Shown here in pieces: positions 8,052 through 16,183 of a DNA stretch of 64,000 nucleotides. Both the position numbers and the translations under genes were made by a program. Position 1 is the stretch's first letter; each line of letters begins with the position of its first letter. The notes beneath the pieces were generated by a model. It ran no database searches and was not told the origin of the DNA. It was given only the letters and a program-made list of their open reading frames with translations. Origin of the DNA: CAG-217 sp963638105. Its GTDB lineage: Bacteria > Bacillota > Clostridia > Oscillospirales > Acutalibacteraceae. The stretch is from contig CAVHPP010000005.1 of NCBI GenBank assembly GCA_963638105.1, positions 1-64,000 on the forward strand, read 5' to 3'.

Positions 8052-8762
8052 TTAGTCTTTCTTGTGCAGCAGTTGGTCGTCCGGGTTAAATTGTTTGTAG
8101 CCCGGGTGACGGCCGGTGACTCTGTAATAGCCTCGCAGGTCAATGAGCTTTTGAATATTGTCTCTGCTGATGTCGTGGCTGCCGCCCAGGATCACAGCGT
8201 TAATGGTGATCTTGGCCCACAGCTCCAGGCTCTCCATACGATAAAAGGCGGTGATGGCGTCGCTGCCAACGGCCAGTGCACCGTGGTTCTCCAGCAGCAT
8301 TACATCGTGCTCCTCCAGGTACGGCTCAATGGCGTTGGGCACTTCCACGGTGGAAGGGGTACCGTAAGGGGTCAGCGGTACGGCACCGATGACGGCCACA
8401 TCTTCGATCATATTGTACATATCCATGGCCTTGTGTGCCACGGCAAAGCCGGTGGCTCCCGGCGGATGGGCGTGGATTACACTCATCACATCGTCCCGCT
8501 TGTCGTAGCAGCGCAGGTGCATTTTGATTTCGCTGGAGGGGCGCAGACCCTCTGCGGCTTCCAGCACATTGCCCTCCCGATCCAGCAGCACCAGCTTTTC
8601 CGGGGTAATAAAGGATTTGCTCATACCGGTGGGGGTGGCGAGGATCCGACCGTCCTCCAGTCGCACACTCACATTGCCGTCATTGGCGGCCACCCAGCCC
8701 AGCTGCCACATTTTGTGGCAAACATCGCAAATCTGGTCCTTGATCTCGTTGATATTTTGCAT
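8052..8762 (-). CDS. fucA: L-fuculose-1-phosphate aldolase, class II (AraD/FucA family)
   Basis: 236-residue zinc aldolase that splits fuculose 1-phosphate into dihydroxyacetone phosphate and lactaldehyde. Seen: WVAANDGNVSVRL, the PTGMSKSF phosphate loop, the acidic PSSEIKMHL, zinc histidines in HAHPPGATGFA, and a third in LLENHGALAVGSD. First gene of the leftward fucose operon; AGGAGG (8771-8766 on the minus strand) precedes the ATG. No lactaldehyde reductase or dehydrogenase and no fucose transporter is next to it, so the lactaldehyde step must be encoded elsewhere. A ribulose-5-phosphate epimerase of the same family is excluded mainly by context. Confidence 0.9.
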   Translation of the reverse strand: MQNINEIKDQICDVCHKMWQLGWVAANDGNVSVRLEDGRILATPTGMSKSFITPEKLVLLDREGNVLEAAEGLRPSSEIKMHLRCYDKRDDVMSVIHAHPPGATGFAVAHKAMDMYNMIEDVAVIGAVPLTPYGTPSTVEVPNAIEPYLEEHDVMLLENHGALAVGSDAITAFYRMESLELWAKITINAVILGGSHDISRDNIQKLIDLRGYYRVTGRHPGYKQFNPDDQLLHKKD

Positions 8763-8778
8763 AGATAAACCTCCTTGC

Positions 8779-8808
8779 CCATGGTTGACAATCCATGCCC
8801 GCCATGGT
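8779..8808. promoter_or_regulatory. Candidate operator: two CCATGGT direct repeats
   Basis: CCATGGT occurs at 8779-8785 and 8802-8808, 23 bp apart (about two helical turns), with a further CCATG at 8793-8797 between them. The repeats bracket the promoter of the AraC-type gene. AraC regulators typically bind direct repeats at this spacing, so autoregulation is plausible; this is inference. Confidence 0.4.
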
Positions 8809-8813
8809 ATGCT
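8785..8813 (+). promoter_or_regulatory. Promoter of the AraC-type regulator gene
   Basis: Perfect TTGACA (8785-8790), 17-bp spacer, TATGCT (8808-8813). The leader to the start at 8897 is about 75 nt. Confidence 0.65.
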
Positions 8814-8819
8814 AATTGT

Positions 8820-8848
8820 ATTATATTAGATATAAATCTTCTTTGCAC
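8820..8848 (-). promoter_or_regulatory. Promoter of the fucose operon, weak -35
   Basis: On the minus strand a perfect TATAAT (8825-8820) lies 17 bp from a poor -35 GTGCAA (8848-8843). A good -10 with a poor -35 suits a promoter that needs an activator, here probably the divergent AraC-type protein. Confidence 0.45.
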
Positions 8849-8896
8849 GCAGGATATGCACCTGTGAGTAGCACAATATTCACTTTTTGAGGGTCT

Positions 8897-9727
8897 ATGA
8901 ATTACAGCGAACTGCACGAGGACAAAAAGCGGGGCACTTTTGACTTCCCCATAGAGCTTTATTATGTGGAGCCGGGCGCGCCCCGGTACCAAATGCCCCT
9001 GCACTGGCACCTGGAATATGAGCTGATCCTAGTGCTCCAAGGCAGCTTTACCCTAAGCCTGGACGGCCGCCAGGTGGAGCTGCAAGCCGGGGACAGCGCT
9101 TGGATCGCCGACGGAGTGATCCACGGGGGCGCGCCCCACGACTGTATTTACGAGTGTGTGGTGTTTGACTTGGGTACCTTGCTCCAGGATACCCCGGTGT
9201 GTACCAAGTCGGCGGCAGCATTCCTGGCCAGCGAGAATGGCTTTTCCGGCCGCTTAGCCAAGGGCAGCACGGAGGCGGCGCTGGCGGATCGCATTTTTGA
9301 CGCTATGGAGCGGGAACAGCTGGGCTATGAGTGGACCACCGTGGGGCTGCTGTGGCAACTGCTGGGCTGCCTTTTGGGTATGCACAGCGATACCAAGCCG
9401 CCACAAAGCCGCCAGCAGATCACCCGAATGAAAAATGTGCTCACCTATATCCGCAATAACTACGGCGAGCCCATTTCCTTGGATGAATTGGCAGCTGTGG
9501 CGGGCATGTCGCCCCGGTATTTTTGTCGTGCCTTTGCAGCGCTCACCGGCAGAACCCCCATTGCGTACCTAAACTATTACCGCATTGAATGCGCCTGCGA
9601 GCGGTTGACCTTAACGGATAAAAGCGTGACGGAGATCGCCTTTGCCTGCGGGTTCAACGATATGAGTTATTTTTCCCGAGTGTTCAAGCAGCTAAAGGGC
9701 ACCACCCCCACCGCTTATCGAAACTAA
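8897..9727 (+). CDS. AraC-family regulator, probably of the fucose operon
   Basis: 276 residues. N-terminal cupin (about 25-110) with MPLHWHLEYELILVLQGSFTL and LQAGDSAWIADGVIHGG, a likely sugar pocket; C-terminal AraC double helix-turn-helix (about 175-276) with ISLDELAAVAGMSPRYFCRAFAALTG and SVTEIAFACGFNDMSYFSRVFKQLKG. GAGGG at 8889-8893 sets the start. Divergent from fucA across a 134-bp gap that holds both promoters, so it most likely senses fucose or fuculose and controls the fucose operon. The effector is inferred from position. Confidence 0.88.
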   Translation: MNYSELHEDKKRGTFDFPIELYYVEPGAPRYQMPLHWHLEYELILVLQGSFTLSLDGRQVELQAGDSAWIADGVIHGGAPHDCIYECVVFDLGTLLQDTPVCTKSAAAFLASENGFSGRLAKGSTEAALADRIFDAMEREQLGYEWTTVGLLWQLLGCLLGMHSDTKPPQSRQQITRMKNVLTYIRNNYGEPISLDELAAVAGMSPRYFCRAFAALTGRTPIAYLNYYRIECACERLTLTDKSVTEIAFACGFNDMSYFSRVFKQLKGTTPTAYRN

Positions 9728-9729
9728 AA

Positions 9730-9766
9730 AAAGACCTGTTGTCCACAGCGGATAACAGGTCTTTTT
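9730..9766. terminator. Two-way intrinsic terminator between araC-type gene and eutC
   Basis: Eleven-bp perfect stem AAAGACCTGTT (9730-9740) / AACAGGTCTTT (9754-9764) with A-run on the left and T-run on the right, so it can serve both converging genes. Confidence 0.85.
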
Positions 9767-9776
9767 ATGTTTGTTT

Positions 9777-10535
9777 TTACTTTCCGCCCTTTTGCAGCAG
9801 ATCTTGGATCACGGCGGCAATATAGGCGCCGGCTTCTACCGGTGCCATACCGTAGCGGCTGATGTTGGACACCACGGTGTAGTCGCTCTCGCTCATATCC
9901 GGTCGGGCGTTGTAGGCAATGTAGGCGGACATACTTTCGTCTGTCAGCAATCCCGGGCGCTCGCCGATGAGCACACAGGTGACCTTGGCGCCAACCAGGG
10001 GACCGATGGTGCGGGCGGTATTCACCCGGCAGTATCGCACAAAGAAAGGCGTGCCTACGGTGATCCCCGCCTGTTTTAATGCCAAGGTGAGCATAGGCAG
10101 CAGATCCGGCACATTGGCGCCGATACAAGGGGCAGACAGGCCGTCGCCGCAGTAGATTTGCACATCCGGGTTCGGTGTGCAAATGGCCTTGATCTTGTCT
10201 TTATTTTCATCGTCAAACAGGCGGCCCAGATCCGGGCGAGTGAGCATTTCGTATTTATCCTTGCACCGGGTCTGTACCTGTGGCAGGTGCAGGCGTTCCA
10301 GGGTCTCTTGGCTCACCTCCGTCATGACCGCATCATTGGCGGCAGCGTGGTCGGCGCGAAAGCGCAGATAGGCTTTTGTCAAATATCGGCTGCCGGTGCG
10401 CCCAACGCCAATGCGGGCGGGGGTGTGGGACTTCAGTTCCGTCATCTTTGGGTCGTCGCTCAGGCAAAACTGCCCGGTGGTGCAGGCGGTTATATCTTCC
10501 AGCACGCCGTTTTGGTTCTCTATTTTCTTGTTCAT
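9777..10535 (-). CDS. eutC: Ethanolamine ammonia-lyase, small subunit
   Basis: 252-residue small subunit of the adenosylcobalamin-dependent enzyme that turns ethanolamine into acetaldehyde and ammonia. Seen: HTPARIGVGRTGSRYLTKAYLRFRADHAAANDAV, which is the family signature, then DGLSAPCIGANVPDLLP, FVRYCRVNTARTIG and VLIGERPGL. A GTG at 10544 lies inside the GAGGTGA ribosome site (10541-10547), so the ATG at 10535, 5 nt after it, is the start. Shorter than the enteric protein (295 aa) by an N-terminal extension, and notably that extension in enterics carries the microcompartment-targeting part. Ten bp after eutB. Confidence 0.93.
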   Translation of the reverse strand: MNKKIENQNGVLEDITACTTGQFCLSDDPKMTELKSHTPARIGVGRTGSRYLTKAYLRFRADHAAANDAVMTEVSQETLERLHLPQVQTRCKDKYEMLTRPDLGRLFDDENKDKIKAICTPNPDVQIYCGDGLSAPCIGANVPDLLPMLTLALKQAGITVGTPFFVRYCRVNTARTIGPLVGAKVTCVLIGERPGLLTDESMSAYIAYNARPDMSESDYTVVSNISRYGMAPVEAGAYIAAVIQDLLQKGGK

Positions 10536-10545
10536 ACCGTTCACC

Positions 10546-11907
10546 TCACATCAGCAGTCCCGGTTGCCCGGCCACGGGTGTCAGCTTACCGTTTTCTAAA
10601 ATGCCGTGATCCTCGCACCAGCGCTCAAATTCCGGGATCGGGTGCAGCCCCAGCATTTCCCGGGTGGCCGCCACATCGTGGTAAGAGGTGCTTTGGTACA
10701 TGAGCATTACATCGTCCGATTGGGGCACGCCGATCACATAGTGGCACCCGGCGTTGGCCAGCAGCACCAGCAGGTTGTCCGCATCGTTTTGATCTGCCAC
10801 CATGTGGTTGGTGTAGCAAATATCACACCCCATGGGCAGGCCGTGCAGATGGCCGCAAAAGTTATCCTCCAGCGCCGCTCGCGTCAGCTGCTTGCTGTCG
10901 TAAATATACTCCGGGCCGATAAAGCCCACCACCGTGTTCACCAGGTAAGGGGAGAAGCGGCGCGCCAGTCCGTAGCACCGGCTTTCCATCGTCACCTGGT
11001 CAGCGCCGTTGTGGCTGGAGGAGGACAATTCGCTGCCCTGCCCGGTTTCAAAGTACAATTGATTTGGTCCACGGGAAGTACCCAGTTCTTCCATCATCTG
11101 TTTGGCTTCTGCCAGCATTTCCACTCCGGTACCAAAAGCAGCCAGTCCCTTTTCCGACCCGGCAATGGACTGGAACAGCAGATCCATAGGCGCACCGTTT
11201 TGCAGTGCCTGCATTTGGGTGGTAATGTGGGAGAGCACGCAGATCTGTGTAGGGATCTCCAGCCGGTTCTTTACATCGTTAAACAAATTCAAAATAGCGG
11301 TGGTGCTCTCCACTGTGTCAATGGCCGGGTTCAGCCCAATGACTGCGTCGCCGATGCCGTAGCTGAGTCCCTCCAGCAGAGAGGCGGTGACCCCGGCCAC
11401 ATCGTCGGTAGGGTGGTTGGGCTGCAACCGGCAGGCAAAGGTGCCCGGGGTGCCGATGGTGGTGTTGCAGCGGGCGGTGATCTGCAGTTTGCGAGCGGTG
11501 TACATCAGGTCCAGGTTACCCATCAATTTGGCCAGCGCGGCGATCACTTCGCTGCTTAGCCCTCGCCCCAGTTCCAGCAGTTCCGCCCCGGTGCGGGCAT
11601 TGTCCAGCACCCACTCCCGCAGGTCGGCAATGGTGGTATTCTTCCAACGGGCGTAGACTTCTTTGTCCAGGTCGTCCAGAATGATCCGGGTTACGGCGTC
11701 GGCCTCATAAGGCACTGCCGGGTGCTCCGTAATGTCCGCCACCGTCAGTTGGCTGAGCACCGCCTTGGCGGCAATGCGCTCCTTGGCGTCTGCGGCAGCG
11801 ATCCCGGCCAGGGTGTCGCCGCTTTTCGGCTCGTTGGCCTTGGCCAGCACTTCCTTTACGCTGCCAAAGGTGTAAGTCTTGCCCAGTAATGTTGCTTTTA
11901 AAATCAT
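10546..11907 (-). CDS. eutB: Ethanolamine ammonia-lyase, large (catalytic) subunit
   Basis: 453 residues from the ATG at 11907, exactly the length of the enteric EutB; an open frame continues upstream to 12024 but overlaps eutA and lacks a ribosome site. Seen: MILKATLLGKTYTFGSVKEVLAKANE, ITARCNTTIGTPGTFACRLQPNHPTDD, DAVIGLNPAIDTVEST, YFETGQGSELSSSSHNGADQVTMESR and HGLPMGCDICYTNHMVADQ. The barrel that binds substrate and adenosylcobalamin appears complete. Eight bp after eutA, so co-translated as one operon. Confidence 0.95.
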   Translation of the reverse strand: MILKATLLGKTYTFGSVKEVLAKANEPKSGDTLAGIAAADAKERIAAKAVLSQLTVADITEHPAVPYEADAVTRIILDDLDKEVYARWKNTTIADLREWVLDNARTGAELLELGRGLSSEVIAALAKLMGNLDLMYTARKLQITARCNTTIGTPGTFACRLQPNHPTDDVAGVTASLLEGLSYGIGDAVIGLNPAIDTVESTTAILNLFNDVKNRLEIPTQICVLSHITTQMQALQNGAPMDLLFQSIAGSEKGLAAFGTGVEMLAEAKQMMEELGTSRGPNQLYFETGQGSELSSSSHNGADQVTMESRCYGLARRFSPYLVNTVVGFIGPEYIYDSKQLTRAALEDNFCGHLHGLPMGCDICYTNHMVADQNDADNLLVLLANAGCHYVIGVPQSDDVMLMYQSTSYHDVAATREMLGLHPIPEFERWCEDHGILENGKLTPVAGQPGLLM

Positions 11908-11915
11908 ACGATCAC

Positions 11916-13277
11916 CTATGAAAAAATCAGTTGCTTCACGATCACCGGCAGGGCCGTGGCCTCTGCCACCGGGTGGCCGATGTCTATATAATCCCCGTTG
12001 CCGCAGGCAATCCGGTCCATACACAGGAACTTGCCCTCCGGCAGCAGATGGCGCAGGCAGCCGCCCAGCGCCTTGGCAATATCTGCTTGCGACACGGTGA
12101 CAAACAGACCGCTGCGCTTGCCCAGCGGTGTTGCGATTTGTTCCGCCAGCGCCATTAATTCACTAAAGGACGGCGCCGGATAACCGGCAAAGGCTACCGC
12201 CACCGGCCGGCTGTCTGTTAGGTCAAAGGTGCGCAGTCCGGCGGCGATCCGGTCGCCTACGGCGGGTATATCCGCTGCCGTTTGCAGCGGCACTTCGATC
12301 ACCGGCACATTCTTTACCGGCAGCAGCTCCGGCGGTGCGGCAATGGTGGTGCCGCTGAGCGCCAAACTGTAATTCCCGGCGCCAATCACTGTGGCGCGAA
12401 TGCCGTTTTCAGCTAATACCATCTCTTTGGCGGCAATGGCAGGCGATTTTGTGATGGCGCGGGCCAGCAGTACGCCCAGGTCGCCGTAGGCGTAGGGCGG
12501 CAGATCCTGTCCCATACAGGCGGATACCCCACCGGAGAAGGACAGAATATCCGGCACCAGGCTTTCGTCCAGCGCCTTGTCTGTAATGACGGTGGGGAAA
12601 AAGTCGTCCTTGGGCCGTAGGTTCATACCCATTTCCAGCAGGCGGGCATAGGCGGCACAAATGGCCGGGTGATCGTCCGCACGCAAATGGGTATGGGTCA
12701 GCAGTGCGCCCAGCGTGGGGGTCATGACCCCTTTGTCTGCTCGCCAGTGGCGACCGCCGATCTCCAAACAGGCGGTGTCTTGCAGTGCCCCGTTGTCAAA
12801 GAACGCCAGGTTGGCTGTGCCGCCGCCAATATCGGCGTGCAGCACCTTGCAGTGGCGGGTTGCAGACAGCGTGTCTGCACCGGCGCCCCGGGCGGCCAAA
12901 ATGCTCTCCAGCCTTGGCCCGGCAGAGGCCACCACAAAGTCGCCCATACCGTCTGCCACTGTACCGGCTACCCGGCGGGCGTTGCGCTTCTTGACGCTTT
13001 CGCCGGTGAGGATCACCGCGCCGGTGTTCAGCGCCCCGGGCGTTGTACCGGCCTTTTCCAGCTCCCGGTCAATGAGGGTCTGCACCCGGGGCAGGTCGAT
13101 TTGGCCGTCCGCCAGGGGGGTAAAGTAAATGGGACTTTGGTATAGAATTGTTTTTTCCTTGATCTCGGCCTTGGGCACCGTGCCCCAGCCACGCTCCACG
13201 GCGATTCCGATACGGCTGATCACCAGGTGCGTGGTCGTGGTGCCGATGTCAATCCCGGCAGAAAGTAAATATTCCAT
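11916..13277 (-). CDS. eutA: Ethanolamine ammonia-lyase reactivating factor
   Basis: 453-residue actin-fold ATPase that releases damaged cobalamin from EutBC and reloads it. Seen: GIDIGTTTTHLVISRIG phosphate loop near residue 10, ILTGESVKKRNAR (about 92-105), ADIGGGTANLAFFDNG (about 150-165). First gene of the eutA-eutB-eutC operon. There is no Shine-Dalgarno just before the ATG at 13277; the nearest (AAAGGAG, about 13325-13331) is on the far side of a strong hairpin at 13291-13322. No in-frame alternative start lies between, so initiation may depend on how this leader folds. Confidence 0.92.
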   Translation of the reverse strand: MEYLLSAGIDIGTTTTHLVISRIGIAVERGWGTVPKAEIKEKTILYQSPIYFTPLADGQIDLPRVQTLIDRELEKAGTTPGALNTGAVILTGESVKKRNARRVAGTVADGMGDFVVASAGPRLESILAARGAGADTLSATRHCKVLHADIGGGTANLAFFDNGALQDTACLEIGGRHWRADKGVMTPTLGALLTHTHLRADDHPAICAAYARLLEMGMNLRPKDDFFPTVITDKALDESLVPDILSFSGGVSACMGQDLPPYAYGDLGVLLARAITKSPAIAAKEMVLAENGIRATVIGAGNYSLALSGTTIAAPPELLPVKNVPVIEVPLQTAADIPAVGDRIAAGLRTFDLTDSRPVAVAFAGYPAPSFSELMALAEQIATPLGKRSGLFVTVSQADIAKALGGCLRHLLPEGKFLCMDRIACGNGDYIDIGHPVAEATALPVIVKQLIFS

Positions 13278-13290
13278 AAAATACGCAAAA

Positions 13291-13322
13291 GGGACAGTTG
13301 CACAGGGTCGTGCAGCTGTCCC
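13291..13322 (-). terminator. Hairpin between the eut promoter and eutA: terminator or attenuator
   Basis: Thirteen-bp stem GGGACAGCTGCAC / GTGCAACTGTCCC (one G-T type mismatch) followed leftwards by CTTTTGCG. It can simply end the upstream yfhO transcript, but a promoter-like sequence lies between that gene and the hairpin, so it could also control eutA by attenuation. Confidence 0.6.
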
Positions 13323-13343
13323 GCTCCTTTACAGGTTACTGTT

Positions 13344-13372
13344 ATTTTAGCACAAGGGGCGGCGGTTGTAAA
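13344..13372 (-). promoter_or_regulatory. Candidate promoter of the eutABC operon
   Basis: Minus strand TTTACA (13372-13367), 17-bp spacer, TAAAAT (13349-13344), starting 4 bp after the stop of the upstream gene. The transcript would begin near 13337 and read straight into the hairpin at 13322-13291. Confidence 0.5.
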
Positions 13373-13375
13373 GGC

Positions 13376-16183
13376 TTAGCCCGCCGGGTGCTGTTTTTTC
13401 TTTTTGCGGTTGATCTCTGTAACGACGATCAGTACGGCAAAGGCTGCCACGCCTGTGGCGCTCAGGCAGGCGCCGGTGCGCAGGTAGGGGGTGTGGTAGT
13501 GCAACTCCACCGTGTGCTGACCGGGCTCCAGCGCCAGGGCGCTGAATGCGGTGTTGGCTTGCAGCAGCTCTGCTTTTTTGCCGTCTACCGTGGCGCTCCA
13601 GCCGCTGCTGTACGGAATGGACAGGCACAGCATTTTGGCCTCTTTCAGCTCCACCGTACCGGTGATGGCGTTGGCGCTTAGCTTCACATTTTGCAGGGTG
13701 TCTGCTCCCAGGGCGGCGATCTGCGCCTTGGCGTCGTCTACCGGCTGCTCCAGCACCTCAATATCGGCCAGGTCGTAAATGCCTCGCTCGTCAAAGGTGA
13801 TGGTAATGCTCTTTTTGGCGCTGTCCGTATAGCCCAGCCCCACCAGGTAGGTCTTGCCGCCGGTGTAGCGCACATAGGCGTCCGAATAGCAGGTGAGGGT
13901 GTTGGTCTTGTAGGTTTTGCCGCTCTCCGTTTGGGCAGAGAACCGCAGGTTCAGCGAACTGGGCAAGCGGAACTTGCGGGCGCTGATCTTTATCAGATTT
14001 TGGTCGATCTCGTCCTTTTTGTTCCACTTCTCTGTGGAATAGCGGTGCAGCGGGTCGTTCTCCTGGGCCTTGTAGTAGGTGTACGCCGGGTAGTCGGTGT
14101 AGTCTTTCAGCGTAAAGCGCAGGTAGGTCTCCTGTGCGGCGCTGCCGGTGAACTGAATGGTCACGCTGCCTTTTTTCTTGTAAATGTGCAGCTTTTGGCC
14201 CTCTACGGCGGCGTCGTCATTGCCTACGATGGTGTAGGGCAGGCTCTTGTCCGTAAAGGTGGGCGTGGCGGCGGTCATACCGGTGGGCACGCTGTCCAGC
14301 ACCACCCCTTGCAGCAGGGCCTGCTGCTTCTCCAGAGAGGACAGCTTTTCATACGCCGCCCGGGTAATCACATGGGCGGTGGTGTAGCCCAGAGGCAGGG
14401 CGTTCTCGTTTTGATACACCTTGCCACTGACCTTGGCAAAGCCGTAGGGCAGGGCAGTCTTGCTCTGCTTGGTGTAGTATTTTACGCTGTTTACTGCATT
14501 CAAGGCGGCAGAATTGTTAAAGCTGCGGATCATATAGGCGGCGTTGGCCGGTTGTTCTGTCTCCGTAATAAACTGCGCCAGGTGCTTGCTTTGCATACTC
14601 CAGTAGAAGGAGGTGCCGTTCATACCGGCAGTGAGCGCCTCGTTGTAATTGACCTTGTCGCCGCTGTAACGGTAAAAGCTGTTGTCGTTCTTAGTGGCTT
14701 TCTTTACCTTGCGGGCGGCAGTGGATTTCATCTTTTTGTTCACATCGCTGTAACTTACATAGCGGGCAATGTGGTTTTGGCCGTGGTGGCTGTAAAAGTA
14801 GGCGGCGTTACCGGCAAAGGAGGTGAACACCAGCACCAGCGCCAGTACCGGAGCCATATATTTTTTGGGCATTTTGGGGCCGAACATACACACGATCACC
14901 AGCAGAAACGCCAGCAGAACGGAAACGCCCACATTGCGGGTGTCCGTATTCATCAGGGGAATGGCAACCAAGGAGTACACCGCCAGGGCGGCAATGACAG
15001 CCACGCCCTTGCCAATGCTGATTTGGCGCAGGTGCTGCCAGGTGGTAGCCACAATGTATGCCACGATCATACCGTAGGCCCAAACCCAGCGGTTGGCTAC
15101 ATAGGAAAAGCCGTTCATCCCCCAGCCGAATACCGGGATCAGCAGCAGCGCAGTGGCAATCAGGAACACCACACGCAGCGGGCGGTAGTGCTTGTTCTTG
15201 GTAAAGAACAGCAGGCAGATAGCCGGGAATGCCACCGCGTTGTAGCCCAAAAAGGTCAGATAGCCCAGTTTGGTCTCTGATGTGAACAGGGCAGACAGGA
15301 AGTTGCGGTAGTAGTCCCCGCTGTACACCCAGGTGCGCGCGTAGCTCTCCGCGGAGCGGCTGTCACCCATAAAGGCCAGTACCACCGGCAGCAGTACCAC
15401 GGCGCTGATCGCCACACCCAGCAGGGCGCAGCCGGTGATTTGAAAGAATTTGCCCACGGCAGCCTTGCCCCGGTGCCGGAAGCGGCAGATCAGTTGGTAC
15501 AGGGTGTACAATGCCGTAATGATGGCCAGCATATAGAAGAAGTAAAAATTGCTGACGGCGGCCAAAAAGACAATGAAGATAAACAGATACGGCCGCTTTC
15601 CTGCCAAAATCTGCTCCACGCCCAGCAGCAACAGGGGCAGGAACACCATAGGCAAGGCAAAGAACGGATGGTGAGAAACGATAAACAGGCTGTACAGGGT
15701 GAACACATACACCAGCGCCCCTACGGCCACGCCGCCCACCCGGCGCTGCTTTTTCACAAAGCAGAAAGCGCCGAAGGCCAGCCCGGCCAGGTACAGCCGC
15801 AGCAGGGATAAAAAGCTGTAAAGGTACGCCGCATAGCGGGTGGGGCACACCACGCTGAGCAGATCCAGCGGATCGCCGATGGCGTAAAAGTGCAGGGTGG
15901 TGAGCACATCGCTGCCCAGCCCGATGGAAAAGTCCCATTGGGGCAGAACCAGCTTGTGAGTAGCCAGCAGGGTGCGTACCACCTCACGGCCGTATTGGCC
16001 CAGGTACACAAAGGCGGCAAAGTGCTGGCGCCAGCCGTCGCTGTCCACGATCAGGGTCTTGCCCTTGATCAGGAACCAGCAGTAGCACCCGGCGGCGCAA
16101 AGCAAAAAGCCCAGGGTATAGCACCAAAAGAAGCGGGTGCGCGGGCTGTGCTTTTTCATTTTCTCAATGGGATTTGCTTTCAT
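13376..16183 (-). CDS. YfhO-family multi-spanning membrane glycosyltransferase, copy 2
   Basis: 935 residues. N-terminal half with about a dozen membrane spans in GT-C style, including an early periplasmic-type loop LIVDSDGWRQHFAAFVYLGQYGREVVR that carries the acidic pair expected for a polyprenyl-phosphate-sugar user; C-terminal half (about 470-900) is an extracellular domain, then one last span and a basic tail. YfhO of Bacillus helps glycosylate lipoteichoic acid; here the acceptor is unknown. It is a tandem paralogue of the next gene upstream, which it overlaps by 4 bp (ATGA), with long near-identical blocks such as YEKLSSLEKQQA and QENDPLHRYST. Confidence 0.85.
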   Translation of the reverse strand: MKANPIEKMKKHSPRTRFFWCYTLGFLLCAAGCYCWFLIKGKTLIVDSDGWRQHFAAFVYLGQYGREVVRTLLATHKLVLPQWDFSIGLGSDVLTTLHFYAIGDPLDLLSVVCPTRYAAYLYSFLSLLRLYLAGLAFGAFCFVKKQRRVGGVAVGALVYVFTLYSLFIVSHHPFFALPMVFLPLLLLGVEQILAGKRPYLFIFIVFLAAVSNFYFFYMLAIITALYTLYQLICRFRHRGKAAVGKFFQITGCALLGVAISAVVLLPVVLAFMGDSRSAESYARTWVYSGDYYRNFLSALFTSETKLGYLTFLGYNAVAFPAICLLFFTKNKHYRPLRVVFLIATALLLIPVFGWGMNGFSYVANRWVWAYGMIVAYIVATTWQHLRQISIGKGVAVIAALAVYSLVAIPLMNTDTRNVGVSVLLAFLLVIVCMFGPKMPKKYMAPVLALVLVFTSFAGNAAYFYSHHGQNHIARYVSYSDVNKKMKSTAARKVKKATKNDNSFYRYSGDKVNYNEALTAGMNGTSFYWSMQSKHLAQFITETEQPANAAYMIRSFNNSAALNAVNSVKYYTKQSKTALPYGFAKVSGKVYQNENALPLGYTTAHVITRAAYEKLSSLEKQQALLQGVVLDSVPTGMTAATPTFTDKSLPYTIVGNDDAAVEGQKLHIYKKKGSVTIQFTGSAAQETYLRFTLKDYTDYPAYTYYKAQENDPLHRYSTEKWNKKDEIDQNLIKISARKFRLPSSLNLRFSAQTESGKTYKTNTLTCYSDAYVRYTGGKTYLVGLGYTDSAKKSITITFDERGIYDLADIEVLEQPVDDAKAQIAALGADTLQNVKLSANAITGTVELKEAKMLCLSIPYSSGWSATVDGKKAELLQANTAFSALALEPGQHTVELHYHTPYLRTGACLSATGVAAFAVLIVVTEINRKKKKQHPAG

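Noticed and set aside
11908..12024. Longer EutB start at 12024
   Set aside because: The extra 39 codons overlap eutA in another frame, lack a ribosome site and have no EutB similarity; the ATG at 11907 gives the normal length.
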